NCBI GenBank assembly: GCA_035556495.1
Contig: DATMEW010000110.1
Span: forward strand, 1-19,666
Direction of reading: 5' to 3'
DNA length: 19,666 bases
Source: CANKHJ01 sp035556495
GTDB taxonomy: Bacteria; Pseudomonadota; Alphaproteobacteria; Rhizobiales; Xanthobacteraceae
Positions 1 to 7,251 of the stretch are shown piece by piece (within the stretch, counting starts at the first letter, position 1; each line of letters starts with the position of its first letter). Made by a program: the position numbers and the translations under genes. The notes beneath the pieces were generated by a model. The model saw only the letters and a program-made list of their open reading frames with translations. It searched no databases and had not been told where the DNA came from.

Positions 1-11
1 CCCCGGCGGTG

Positions 12-37
12 TTGGCTTTCGTGTCTTGGCTTTCGTG
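12..37. repeat. Short tandem repeat upstream of the carboxypeptidase gene
   Basis: The 12-mer TTGGCTTTCGTG occurs at 12-23 and again at 26-37, a 14-bp period. It lies in the leader of the carboxypeptidase gene. No function can be assigned; it may be part of the promoter region or of an upstream gene cut by the window edge. Confidence 0.4.
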
Positions 38-87
38 GAAGGAACGGAAAAACAGGCGTGAAAGCGCCGCCAAGAGGATCGGATCGA

Positions 88-1716
88 ATGTTGCGTATGC
101 AGGCAGGAGCCCCGGTCGGGTTCCGGTGGGTGGCCTGTGGATTGGCCGCCGCCGTCGTGTTGCTTTCCGCCACCACCGACGCCGATGCGCGCAAGCGCAA
201 ACGGTCGTCCAAGCCCCGGCCCGCCGCGGCCGCCACATACAATCCGCCCTATGCCGCGATCGTCGTGGATGCGAATTCCGGGAACGTGATGCATGCGGCC
301 AGCGCCGACGCCAGCCGCTTCCCCGCTTCGCTCACCAAGGTCATGACGCTCTATCTGCTGTTCGAGCAACTGGAAGCCGGCCGCCTGCGCCTCGACAGCC
401 AGATGCCGGTGTCGTCCTTCGCCTCCGCCAAGCCGCCGACCAAGCTGGGCCTCCGGCCGGGCCAGACCCTTGGGGTGGAAGCCGCCATCAAGGCGCTGAT
501 CACGCGCTCGGCCAACGACGCCGCGACGGTGATCGCGGAAGCCATCGGCGGGTCGGAAGAGAATTTCGCACGCATGATGACGCGCAAGGCGCGCAGCCTC
601 GGCATGTCCCGCACCACGTACCGCAACGCCTCCGGCCTGCCGGACAGCGATCAGGTGACGACCGCCCGCGACCAGGCCACGCTCGGCCGGGCGATCCAGG
701 AACGCTTTCCGCGCTATTACGCCTATTTCTCCACGGCCAATTTCCGCTACGGCGGCCACAACATCCGCAACCACAATCGCCTGCTGGGCAATGTCGAAGG
801 CGTGGACGGCATCAAGACCGGCTTCACCCGCGCCTCCGGCTTCAATCTTCTGACCTCCATGAAGCGGGGCAACCGCCATGTCGTGGCGGTGGTGCTGGGC
901 GGCCGCAGCGCCGGCGCGCGCGACACGCGCATGCGCGCGCTGATTTCCGAACACATCGTCAATGCCTCGGTGCGCCGCACCGCGCCGATGATCGCGGATG
1001 CGTCCGACAAGTCGCCGGCGGCCTCGATCCAGCGGCTGGCTTCCGCCGGCGACGCGCCGATCCGGATCGTTCCCAAGCCCGTTCCGGTGCCGATGCCGGC
1101 GCCGTCCGTCCGGGTCGATCCCGCGCCGGTCGCCGCTGTTCCCGCCCTGCGCCCTGCGCCGGGCTCGACGGCGCCGCTCCAGCCCCAGGTGGTGCGCACG
1201 GTTTCGGTTCGCGCCGGAACGGTCCGGACCGCCTCGCTCGCCCCCGTCGCCCTGCCGGAACTCGAAGCGGCCACCCCGCCGGCGCCCACCACCGGCCATA
1301 ACGACCAGTCCTCCGGCCGGCTGCCCCCCCCGCCGCCCGGCGCGCGCCCCGGCGTCCTCGGGGTCCTGCCGGCTTCCGCCATGCGCACGGCCGGCGCAGC
1401 GGAGGCGCCTGTGACCGTGGCCACGGTGGCGCGGCCCCAGTCGCGGCCGGCGGCGGCCAATTCCGTGAAGCCCCAGGGCTGGATCATCCAGGTCGGCGCC
1501 TATACCGACGAGGGCGAAGCCAAGCAGCGGCTCGCCTCGGTCAAGAGCACCGCGCCGCGTCTGCTGGCTTCGGCCGATCCGTTCACGGAAACCTTCGAGA
1601 AGGGCAGCAGGACGTATTATCGCGCCCGCTTCGCCGGCCTCACCAAGACCAGCGCGGAAGCCGCCTGCCGGTATCTCAAGCGGAACGACGTGGCCTGCCT
1701 GGCCATCAAGAACTGA
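88..1716 (+). CDS. D-alanyl-D-alanine carboxypeptidase (peptidase S11) with C-terminal SPOR domain
   Basis: Penicillin-binding protein of the PBP5/6 type that trims the terminal D-alanine from peptidoglycan stem peptides in the periplasm. Counting from the ATG at 88 (542 residues), residues 1-34 form a signal peptide ending in ADA. All three active-site motifs are present: SLTK at 81-84, SAN at 141-143 and KTG at 243-245. A long Pro/Ala/Val-rich linker (about 305-460) leads to a SPOR peptidoglycan-binding domain (about 462-542, beginning WIIQVGAY). SPOR domains bind denuded glycan at the division septum, so a septal role is likely. An in-frame GTG at 58 would add ten residues, but AGAGGA at 73-78 lies nine bases before the ATG at 88 and gives a cleaner signal peptide. 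A C8 run at 1324-1331 lies in the linker. Family assignment is firm; the exact paralogue name is not. Confidence 0.93.
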   Translation: MLRMQAGAPVGFRWVACGLAAAVVLLSATTDADARKRKRSSKPRPAAAATYNPPYAAIVVDANSGNVMHAASADASRFPASLTKVMTLYLLFEQLEAGRLRLDSQMPVSSFASAKPPTKLGLRPGQTLGVEAAIKALITRSANDAATVIAEAIGGSEENFARMMTRKARSLGMSRTTYRNASGLPDSDQVTTARDQATLGRAIQERFPRYYAYFSTANFRYGGHNIRNHNRLLGNVEGVDGIKTGFTRASGFNLLTSMKRGNRHVVAVVLGGRSAGARDTRMRALISEHIVNASVRRTAPMIADASDKSPAASIQRLASAGDAPIRIVPKPVPVPMPAPSVRVDPAPVAAVPALRPAPGSTAPLQPQVVRTVSVRAGTVRTASLAPVALPELEAATPPAPTTGHNDQSSGRLPPPPPGARPGVLGVLPASAMRTAGAAEAPVTVATVARPQSRPAAANSVKPQGWIIQVGAYTDEGEAKQRLASVKSTAPRLLASADPFTETFEKGSRTYYRARFAGLTKTSAEAACRYLKRNDVACLAIKN

Positions 1717-1737
1717 CGGGAGCCGAACGGCTTCCGT
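1716..1737 (+). terminator. Possible terminator hairpin between convergent genes
   Basis: A 9-bp stem (one G-U pair) with loop GAAC overlaps the carboxypeptidase stop codon and is followed by GACGTGTGTGT, not by a T-run. It may stop or pause transcription in the 55-bp gap before the convergent J-domain gene. The missing T-tract keeps confidence low. Confidence 0.35.
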
Positions 1738-1771
1738 GACGTGTGTGTAACCGATGATGAGTATCAGGAGT

Positions 1772-2476
1772 TCATCGGCGATGCTTGCGCAACAGAATGT
1801 CCTTGGCCTCGTTGACGCGAGCCGCGAGATACGTCGAGCCCCCCTGGTCGGGATGGAGTTTCTTCATGAGGCTCCGGTGCGCGCGCGCGACGGCATCGGC
1901 ATCGGCGCCCGGCTCCACGCCAAGGATCTGCTGGGCCTCCTCTTCCGTCATTTTTCCGGACGACGCCGCGCGGCCCCGCCCCGGTGCCGCATCACCTTGC
2001 GCGTGCTCACGCCAGCCGGCGTCCCGGCGGTCAAGATAAGCCATCAGTAGCGCCCGGCTCTCCTCGTCGAGCCCGACCAGCATCCCGGCGAGATCGGGCA
2101 CGGCAATGCGATCGAGCGCCGTGCCGCGATAGCGACCGGCCAGGATGGTGCCGCGCATCGCGCCGGTGTCATGATCGAGTTCCATCTCGACGAAGGCGGA
2201 ACTGACGCGCGAGACCTGGCCCGCGCTCTTGCGGGTGCGGCTGCCGATCCCCGGCATGCCCCAGGGCATCCAGCCGAGCAGGCCCAGCCCCATCATCCCG
2301 AGCGGCACCGCCATGTCGATCCGGCCGCGGATGCCGAGCAGCGCCGCCAGCGCCAGCGCGCCGACGCCGCCGGCCCCTTTCAGGAACAGCGACACCTTGC
2401 GCGGATCGGCCTTGGAGAACGAGCGCAAGGCCCACAGGCCCAGCAAAAGAACGGCGAACCCGAGCAGCAGCGTCAT
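1772..2476 (-). CDS. Membrane-anchored J-domain (DnaJ-like) protein
   Basis: 234 residues. The N-terminus is hydrophobic, with about three membrane segments (residues 1-18, 32-50 and 56-72). A middle region of about 100 residues follows, and a J-domain occupies roughly the last 65 residues. The hallmark HPD tripeptide is in KKLHPDQGGS near residue 207. J-domains stimulate the ATPase of Hsp70 (DnaK), so this protein probably recruits DnaK to the inner-membrane surface. A C-terminal J-domain behind membrane helices resembles the DjlA and TIM14/Pam18 layout, and there is no Zn-finger or substrate domain of classic DnaJ. The start codon overlaps the stop of the upstream VWA gene as ATGA, so the two are probably translationally coupled. 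The client is unknown. Confidence 0.85.
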   Translation of the reverse strand: MTLLLGFAVLLLGLWALRSFSKADPRKVSLFLKGAGGVGALALAALLGIRGRIDMAVPLGMMGLGLLGWMPWGMPGIGSRTRKSAGQVSRVSSAFVEMELDHDTGAMRGTILAGRYRGTALDRIAVPDLAGMLVGLDEESRALLMAYLDRRDAGWREHAQGDAAPGRGRAASSGKMTEEEAQQILGVEPGADADAVARAHRSLMKKLHPDQGGSTYLAARVNEAKDILLRKHRR

Positions 2477-3219
2477 CGCGATCCCAACTGGGCAAGCAGC
2501 AGGGCGGCCCCCGTACCATGACGCGAGGACAGCGCCGCCAATGCCTGCCGTCCCCCCGCCGCATAGGCCGCGACCGCGCGCAGCAGTTCGGCCAGATCGC
2601 GGGCCGCGCCGGGCGCGAACCGGCCATAGGCCCCGCCGGAGAGACGGGCGATCTCGCGGAAAGCAGGCTCCGCCACGGGGTCATATCCTTCCTGAAACAT
2701 GAAGACCGGCACGCCAAGCACGCCGAGTTCGCCGGCAACATGGCACAGATCGTCGATGGATTCTTCCATCGCGTCGCCGACGAAGACCATTCCCTGCACT
2801 TTCTGGCGGCGCGTTTCGTCCCGCGCGTGGAGCAGCACCCGGCGAATCTGCGTATGGCCGCCGCGGCAATCGATCCGGCTCATCAGGCCGGCCAGCCGCG
2901 TCGGATCCGAGACCCATTTCGACGCGCGGCACTCCGTCAGCGCACGATAGTAAAGGAGTTGGAGATCGAGCCCGCCGAGGCGCGCCGCCTCCGCGAACAT
3001 CTCCGCCTGGATGCGGCAGGCCGCATCCCATGTCGGCTGGCGGCTCATGGTGGCGTCGAGGGCGAAGATCAGCCGTCCGCGCATGCCTGTGCCGGCCTGC
3101 GGCGGCATCGCGCGCACCTGTTCGAGAAAGGCGTCGATCGCGGCGCGTGGCGAGGGTGCCGCCGGCGTCTCAGTGGAGGGCCGGAGCGGCGGCGGCGCGA
3201 CGGGGCGCTCACGGGTCAC
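2473..3219 (-). CDS. VWA domain-containing protein
   Basis: 248 residues with a GTG start, supported by AGGAGA six bases upstream. A Pro-rich N-terminus (1-25) precedes a von Willebrand factor A fold from about residue 48. The metal-ion-dependent adhesion site looks complete: DATMS at 55-59, Thr123 in GGHTQ and Asp149 in VGDAME. No signal peptide or membrane helix is seen, so it is probably cytoplasmic. Bacterial VWA proteins usually mediate metal-dependent protein-protein contacts, often with MoxR-type AAA ATPases. No such ATPase is in the window; the partner gene is instead the overlapping membrane J-domain protein. The function is unknown and a chaperone-linked assembly role is only an inference. 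Confidence 0.8.
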   Translation of the reverse strand: MTRERPVAPPPLRPSTETPAAPSPRAAIDAFLEQVRAMPPQAGTGMRGRLIFALDATMSRQPTWDAACRIQAEMFAEAARLGGLDLQLLYYRALTECRASKWVSDPTRLAGLMSRIDCRGGHTQIRRVLLHARDETRRQKVQGMVFVGDAMEESIDDLCHVAGELGVLGVPVFMFQEGYDPVAEPAFREIARLSGGAYGRFAPGAARDLAELLRAVAAYAAGGRQALAALSSRHGTGAALLLAQLGSR

Positions 3220-3421
3220 GGCGGCTCTCCTGCTGTCCTGCCGGGAGTGAATCTGTCGCTGCTAAAGTGGCGGCGGGTGTGGCCGCGCGCAACCGGCGCT
3301 TTGCCGCCCCGCCCAACACCATGGCTCCCGCGCAGCCGGTCTGCTACATCGGCGCACCGCAGGATCGCTCCCGGGTCTGATCCAGCTTCGTTGAAGCAGA
3401 CCTGTCGGTTATCTTTTGTTT

Positions 3422-3470
3422 GAGCGTGATCTTATCCGAAAACCGGTTCCCACTTTTCGGGATCATGCTC
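3422..3470. repeat. Short palindromic repeat of a Hyphomicrobiales type
   Basis: A 49-bp imperfect palindrome. The outer arms GAGCGTGATC and GATCATGCTC pair over 10 bp with one G-U. The inner arms CCGAAAA and TTTTCGG pair over 7 bp. TTAT is bulged and CCGGTTCCCAC forms the loop. From memory, near-identical elements are scattered between genes in many rhizobial genomes, and this is the main lineage marker in the window. It ends 20 bp before the panC ATG, so it may lie in the panC leader RNA. Confidence 0.8.
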
Positions 3471-3490
3471 CAGACGTCCGGAAAATCACC

Positions 3491-4357
3491 ATGCCGTCCT
3501 CCTCCACCGCAAACGCGCCGCCCGCGATCTCCGATATCGACGCCCTGCGCGCTCAGGTGGCGGACTTCCGCGACAGAGGTGAAACCGTGGCGCTGGTGCC
3601 GACCATGGGAGCCTTGCACGAAGGCCATCTCACGCTCGTGAAAGCCGCGAAGGCGGCGGCAGACCGGGTCGCAGTGTCGATCTTCGTCAATCCGGCCCAG
3701 TTCGCGCCGCATGAGGATTTCGACGCCTATCCGCGCACCCTTGATGCCGACCTCGCAGCGCTCGCGCCATTGGATATCGATCTCGTCTGGTGCCCCACGG
3801 CGGCGACGATGTATCCGCCCGGCTTCGCGCTGCGGATCGAGCCGGAAGGCGCCGCGAAGGCGGGGCTGGAGGACCGTTTCCGGCCGCATTTCTTCGGCGG
3901 GGTCGCCACCGTGGTGGCGAAGCTGCTCACCCAGGTGCAGCCGGACGTCGCCATGTTCGGTGAAAAGGACTATCAGCAGCTTCAGGTGGTGAAGCGGCTT
4001 GCCCGCGACCTCGACCTGCCAGTGCGGATCGAGGGCGTCGCGACCATTCGCGACGCGGACGGGCTCGCCCTGTCCTCCCGCAACGCCTATCTCTCACCGG
4101 CCGAACGGGCCGCCGCGCCGCTCCTGCACCGGACGCTGAACGAGGCCGCCGAGACGATCCGCGCCGGTCGGCCTGTCGCGGACGCGCTGGCGCAGGGCCG
4201 TGGAGCTATCGACGCGGCCGGCTTCTCGCTCGATTACCTCGAGGCGCGCCACGCCGAGACCCTCGCGCCGGTCGCCGCGACGGCGGACGGGCCGATCCGC
4301 CTGCTGGTGGCGGCAAAGATCGGCTCGACCCGGCTGATCGACAATATCGGCGTCTAG
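3491..4357 (+). CDS. panC: Pantothenate synthetase
   Basis: Joins pantoate and beta-alanine with ATP to form pantothenate, the last step of vitamin B5 synthesis in the cytoplasm. The 288-residue length is normal for the family. Nucleotidyltransferase signatures are intact: PTMGALHEGHL at 37-47 with the HxGH-type histidines 43 and 46, NPAQF at 67-71, FGEKDYQQ at 156-163, and the KMSKS-like LSSRN at 194-198. The frame stays open upstream to a TTG at 3416, but that segment encodes the palindromic repeat and not conserved protein. The ATG at 3491 is therefore chosen, with only a weak GGA-type ribosome site. panB, the usual partner, is not in the window, so panC appears to be a single transcription unit convergent with the DUF1489 gene. 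Confidence 0.96.
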   Translation: MPSSSTANAPPAISDIDALRAQVADFRDRGETVALVPTMGALHEGHLTLVKAAKAAADRVAVSIFVNPAQFAPHEDFDAYPRTLDADLAALAPLDIDLVWCPTAATMYPPGFALRIEPEGAAKAGLEDRFRPHFFGGVATVVAKLLTQVQPDVAMFGEKDYQQLQVVKRLARDLDLPVRIEGVATIRDADGLALSSRNAYLSPAERAAAPLLHRTLNEAAETIRAGRPVADALAQGRGAIDAAGFSLDYLEARHAETLAPVAATADGPIRLLVAAKIGSTRLIDNIGV

Positions 4358-4373
4358 CCGGCCACGCGCCTGC

Positions 4374-4835
4374 TCAGAGCAGGCCGAGATCGCGCAATTC
4401 GCGGCGCATGTCCTCCGGCATCGCATGGGCGCCGGGAGCGACCTTGTCGAGGTCGCGCGGAGCGTCCTTGCCAACAAGATAGCGCCAGCCCTGAAAGGCG
4501 CGGAACGGCCGCGGCTCCACCAGCACTGGCTTGCCGTCCAGCACGAGCTGGCAGCGGCCGACGCCTTCGCTGTCGACAAACGGCCGGATGGCCGTCAGCC
4601 GTTCGCGGCAGAGGATCTGGCCCCGGATGACCCAAAAGAGCGAGCCGCCGGCCAGCAGTTCGTCCGCGCGCTTGGGGACCATGCGTGTGATGTGGATGTG
4701 CTCGGGCTTCTGCCCCCGCTTCTTCGCCAGCGCCGCGCGCTGCGCGATCCAGCTCGCAAGATCCTCGACGGAATCGCAGCCGACGCAGAGCTTGATGAGA
4801 TGGAGCAGCGCGGAGGATGGCTTTGCGGCTGGCAT
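4374..4835 (-). CDS. DUF1489 family protein
   Basis: 153 residues from the ATG at 4835. The sequence LHLIKLCVGCDS near the N-terminus, TRMVPKRADEL, GGSLFWVIRGQI and FQGWRYL are hallmarks of DUF1489, a family I know almost only from alphaproteobacteria. No enzymatic motif, signal peptide or membrane helix is visible; a soluble cytoplasmic protein is likely. The frame extends upstream to a TTG at 4877, but family members start shortly before the HLIKL motif, so the ATG is preferred. It lies 73 bp downstream of the Pro-rich membrane protein on the same strand and could be co-transcribed. Function is unknown. Confidence 0.9.
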   Translation of the reverse strand: MPAAKPSSALLHLIKLCVGCDSVEDLASWIAQRAALAKKRGQKPEHIHITRMVPKRADELLAGGSLFWVIRGQILCRERLTAIRPFVDSEGVGRCQLVLDGKPVLVEPRPFRAFQGWRYLVGKDAPRDLDKVAPGAHAMPEDMRRELRDLGLL

Positions 4836-4908
4836 GACGGACCGGAGATATGCCGCTTCAGCGGCGATTGGGTTCAAGGGGGCGATGGCTGCGACGCCCG
4901 CCGGAAAT

Positions 4909-6021
4909 TCATCTCCCGGGCGGGACCAGCGGCAGCGGCTTTGCGCCGTTGCCGTCCCCCGGAGGTTCCGCCCGGCGCGGCGGCGGCGCGGGGCGGCGCA
5001 CCGGCGGCGTGGGCGGCGCGGCTACTGGTCCGCCCGCCTGACCGGCGGAGCCGGGCTGGCCCGCCGGATTATTGGGCGAGTTTTTGGGCTGACCTTTCGG
5101 CTCGCTCCGGGAAACCGGCGGTTCAGCGTCCATGATACTCACCGGCGGGATGGAATCAGCCGAGGGAAAATCCACATCCGGCACGGCCGAAGTCGCGGCC
5201 GGCTCCATTTCAGGCTGGGCGGGCGCGGCAGCCTGATTTTCAGGCGGCTGCGGCCGCGCGGGAATGCCGAAGGAGGACAGGTCCGGGACGGTCGGGTTCG
5301 CCACGCCGGGCGGCTGAACCAGCCCGGCCGCCCATGCCGAGGAATGGCGTCCCACGAGCGCAGAGAAGCGATTTGAGGCCATGTTCGCGCGAATGGCCCC
5401 GGTGTCGTCAAACAGTGCGAAAGCCGCGCAGACGGCCTCCTGGCAGCCATAGCGGGCCACCAGAACGTGAGCCGCCAGCCCGTATCGGTCGGCCGCCAGT
5501 TGCCGCCGCAGCGCGGCCACCAGCGGCGCGTCGCCCCCCACGCCCGCGCGGCCGGCGACGGAATAGCCTCCGGCCGGTGCCCCGGGCCCTGCGGCGTCGC
5601 CCCCCACGCCCGCGCGGCCGGCGACAGTCAGCACGGCGAGCTGGGATTCCACATAGGCGACGGCCTGCGCGACCGTCTCGGGCGCGGCAAACAGGCGCTT
5701 CTCGCAGGCATTGGCGATGGCCTCGCCGGACTCCCCAAGCAGGCAAGGCAGCACCGAGCCCGGCGCCAGCGCATGGGCGGCAAGCGCCGCCGCCCGCGCC
5801 TCGGCGGATTCACCCGCGCGCCGGTCGGTCCCGCCGGACGAGAGACCCAGACCGAACAGGACTGCGGTGGCGGCAAAAGCAGCGGCGACGGGAACCGCCA
5901 GCGCGCTCCATCGCGTACTGCCCCGCACGACCATCGAACCGCCGAGAACACACAGCGCAACCAGAGCCGCACCGGCGATGGCGAGAACGACAAGGGACAA
6001 TTCCGCACCGCCAGCCATCAC
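4909..6021 (-). CDS. Membrane-anchored Pro/Ala-rich protein of unknown function with an in-frame repeat
   Basis: 370 residues. Two hydrophobic helices (about 8-30 and 39-60) anchor the N-terminus. A folded region follows (about 85-240) with spaced cysteines: CLL near 93, ACEKRLF, and YGCQEAVCAAF near 194. The C-terminal third (about 250-370) is low-complexity Pro/Ala/Gly and probably disordered. The folded part resembles uncharacterised rhizobial proteins I recall only loosely. Within it, VAGRAGVGGDA occurs twice, 22 codons apart, encoded by an exact 32-bp direct repeat; this segment looks inserted between two conserved stretches. GGAAAG about seven bases before the ATG supports the start. 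Possible cotranscription with the downstream DUF1489 gene is the only context clue. Confidence 0.72.
   Translation of the reverse strand: MMAGGAELSLVVLAIAGAALVALCVLGGSMVVRGSTRWSALAVPVAAAFAATAVLFGLGLSSGGTDRRAGESAEARAAALAAHALAPGSVLPCLLGESGEAIANACEKRLFAAPETVAQAVAYVESQLAVLTVAGRAGVGGDAAGPGAPAGGYSVAGRAGVGGDAPLVAALRRQLAADRYGLAAHVLVARYGCQEAVCAAFALFDDTGAIRANMASNRFSALVGRHSSAWAAGLVQPPGVANPTVPDLSSFGIPARPQPPENQAAAPAQPEMEPAATSAVPDVDFPSADSIPPVSIMDAEPPVSRSEPKGQPKNSPNNPAGQPGSAGQAGGPVAAPPTPPVRRPAPPPRRAEPPGDGNGAKPLPLVPPGR
5528..5625. repeat. Perfect 32-bp direct repeat inside a coding region
   Basis: The copies at 5528-5559 and 5594-5625 are identical over 32 bp, including a C6 run, and are offset by 66 bp. 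Because 66 is a multiple of three, the reading frame of the host gene is kept. Each copy encodes VAGRAGVGGDA on the minus strand. This may be a small tandem duplication or a repeat element tolerated in a coding region. Confidence 0.85.
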
Positions 6022-6031
6022 GGCTTTCCGC

Positions 6032-6091
6032 TCATGTCACGCAGCCCCGCATCACGCGGTATCATGTCACGCAGAATCATGCCGCGCAGAC
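6032..6091. repeat. Four imperfect 15-bp tandem repeats upstream of the 6021 start
   Basis: Units start at 6032, 6047, 6062 and 6077. Units 1 and 3 share the exact 13-mer TCATGTCACGCAG. Unit 4 differs from it at two positions and unit 2 is more diverged. The array lies 10 bp upstream of the minus-strand start at 6021, in the leader of that gene. It could be a minisatellite, a regulator-binding array or noise in GC-rich DNA. Confidence 0.6.
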
Positions 6092-6235
6092 CGGGTGATC
6101 GAGGTGATGTGATCCGGATCGCCTCGCGCCGGCAACCCCGCGCCGATCCCATGCAAATCGCATACGGCCACCGCTTCCCCGAACGGCGGAACCGCTACCT
6201 CGCGCGCGGAGATACGGATGCGCCGGATCGTGGCG

Positions 6236-6433
6236 CTAGAGCAGCGCGAGCTGGCTCTCTCTTGCCACCCGCTCGAACGGTTCCCCGGTGGCCTTGATGC
6301 GATACTGGCGGTCGCTTCCGTCGAACGGAAGCTGGCGGACGACCTCATAGGTGCGGTCCACCGCCATCTGCCCGACCGGGCGGGCAGTGAAGATGACATT
6401 CTGGCCAATGGCGAATTTGTGCCCTGAATTCAC
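6236..6433 (-). CDS. Small conserved hypothetical protein (65 aa)
   Basis: A short basic protein with FAIGQNVIFT near the N-terminus, TYEVVRQLPFDG in the middle and QYRIKATGEPFERVARESQL near the end. I recall this pattern from small uncharacterised rhizobial proteins. The FAIGQ...YRIK pattern suggests a compact beta-rich fold, but no function is known. The frame is open further upstream to an ATG at 6532, yet the GTG at 6433 has GAGGAG six bases before it and starts just ahead of the conserved region, so it is preferred. No signal peptide or membrane helix is seen. The next gene on the same strand begins 214 bp downstream. Confidence 0.72.
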   Translation of the reverse strand: MNSGHKFAIGQNVIFTARPVGQMAVDRTYEVVRQLPFDGSDRQYRIKATGEPFERVARESQLALL

Positions 6434-6693
6434 TCCGCACTCCTCACATAATTGGCACGCGCGCCAGTATGAACCGGCTTTCATCTTTCTTAATAGCAGC
6501 AAACGGCCGCTGGAGACCACAGTAAAATCCACCCCACTGCTGCGGATTTGCTGATGGGCCGAATTATAATCTATTTAAATCAATAACTTGCGAGATCATC
6601 CATCATGCTCCGCTTTCACTGCATGGCAGAGTCGCGAAGGCCCCGGCACAGCGCCGCACTTTCGCCCCTCACATTTTACCACCAGTCATGTGT
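6434..6693. other. Divergent intergenic region
   Basis: About 330 bp separate the 65-aa gene from the start at 6764. An AT-rich core (about 6549-6590) contrasts with its surroundings and could hold divergent promoters. Apart from the EcfG-like site at 6694-6718, I see no gene or RNA element here. Confidence 0.4.
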
Positions 6694-6718
6694 GGAACGG
6701 ATGTCCTGACACCCGGTT
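6694..6718 (+). promoter_or_regulatory. Candidate EcfG (general stress sigma factor) promoter
   Basis: GGAAC at 6694-6698 and GGTT at 6715-6718 are separated by 16 bp, which fits the alphaproteobacterial EcfG/RpoE2/SigT consensus of GGAAC, 16-17 bp, cGTT, with one deviation (G for C). It would start transcription near 6726 and give a leader of about 40 nt before the ATG at 6764. Confidence 0.55.
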
Positions 6719-6763
6719 GTCGAGGCATTGCCGCGGACGCGGCGTGAATCCGAGGAGCAACGC

Positions 6764-7156
6764 ATGAAAACCATGACCACTCTCGCGACCGCCGCCGCCC
6801 TGCTTGCCGGCGTCACGATCGCTTCGGCGCAGGCGACCAAACCCTCCGAGCGTGGCCCCGGCGCGGACAGCACGCAGCAGACCCAGGGTGCGCCGCAGCC
6901 CGGCATGGCCCCGGCCCAGCCCCGCTCCGGCATGGACAACGCCACCCGCCCGTCTGACCGCTCACCGGTCGGCGCGGACAGCACTCAGCAGACCCAGGGC
7001 GCGCCGCAGCCGGGTGCCGGCACCGTGGGCGCCGGCGGCCCGAAGGCCGCGACGCCGTCCCGCCCCTCCGAGCGCAGCCCGGCCGGCGCCGACTCCACGA
7101 CACGCACCCAGGGCGCGCCGCAGCCGACGCCGATGAATCCCGGCACGACGCGCTAG
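6764..7156 (+). CDS. Small exported three-repeat protein
   Basis: 130 residues. A clear signal peptide (residues 1-23, ending ASA before QATK) sends it to the periplasm or outside the cell. The mature part has three repeats of 36-38 residues. Each has a (K/R)PS(E/D)R segment, then GADST, then TQGAPQP, joined by Pro/Gly/Ala-rich linkers. There are no cysteines in the mature part, and it is probably disordered. The ATG at 6764 is preceded by GAGGAG with a six-base spacer. A candidate EcfG promoter lies upstream and a strong terminator downstream, so it is monocistronic and probably stress-induced. I do not recognise a named family and assign no biochemical role. Confidence 0.8.
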   Translation: MKTMTTLATAAALLAGVTIASAQATKPSERGPGADSTQQTQGAPQPGMAPAQPRSGMDNATRPSDRSPVGADSTQQTQGAPQPGAGTVGAGGPKAATPSRPSERSPAGADSTTRTQGAPQPTPMNPGTTR

Positions 7157-7195
7157 CTCCAACACAACACGCGAAGGGTTTCCCCTTCAACGCAA

Positions 7196-7224
7196 GAGCG
7201 GCCCTCGGGCCGCTCCTTTTGTTT
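7196..7224 (+). terminator. Rho-independent terminator
   Basis: A perfect 9-bp GC-rich stem (GAGCGGCCC at 7196-7204 with GGGCCGCTC at 7207-7215) is followed by CTTTTGTTT. It ends transcription of the exported repeat protein. The other strand has no T-run after the hairpin, so it is effectively one-directional. A second small hairpin (GAAGGG/CCCTTC, 7173-7188) lies just before it. Confidence 0.85.
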
Positions 7225-7251
7225 CGCCAACCGTGCGTGAACGCCGGCGCG

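Noticed and set aside
9..1301. Long plus-strand frame overlapping the carboxypeptidase gene
   Set aside because: Arg/Gly/Pro-rich shadow of the S11 peptidase gene, whose own motifs are complete.
1324..1331. C8 run as a phase-variation switch in the carboxypeptidase gene
   Set aside because: It lies in a Pro-rich linker of GC-rich DNA; a slip would only truncate the SPOR domain, and there is no sign of other switch features.
3344..3889. Minus-strand frame across the palindromic repeat and the start of panC
   Set aside because: Shadow of panC; it includes translated repeat sequence and no known domain.
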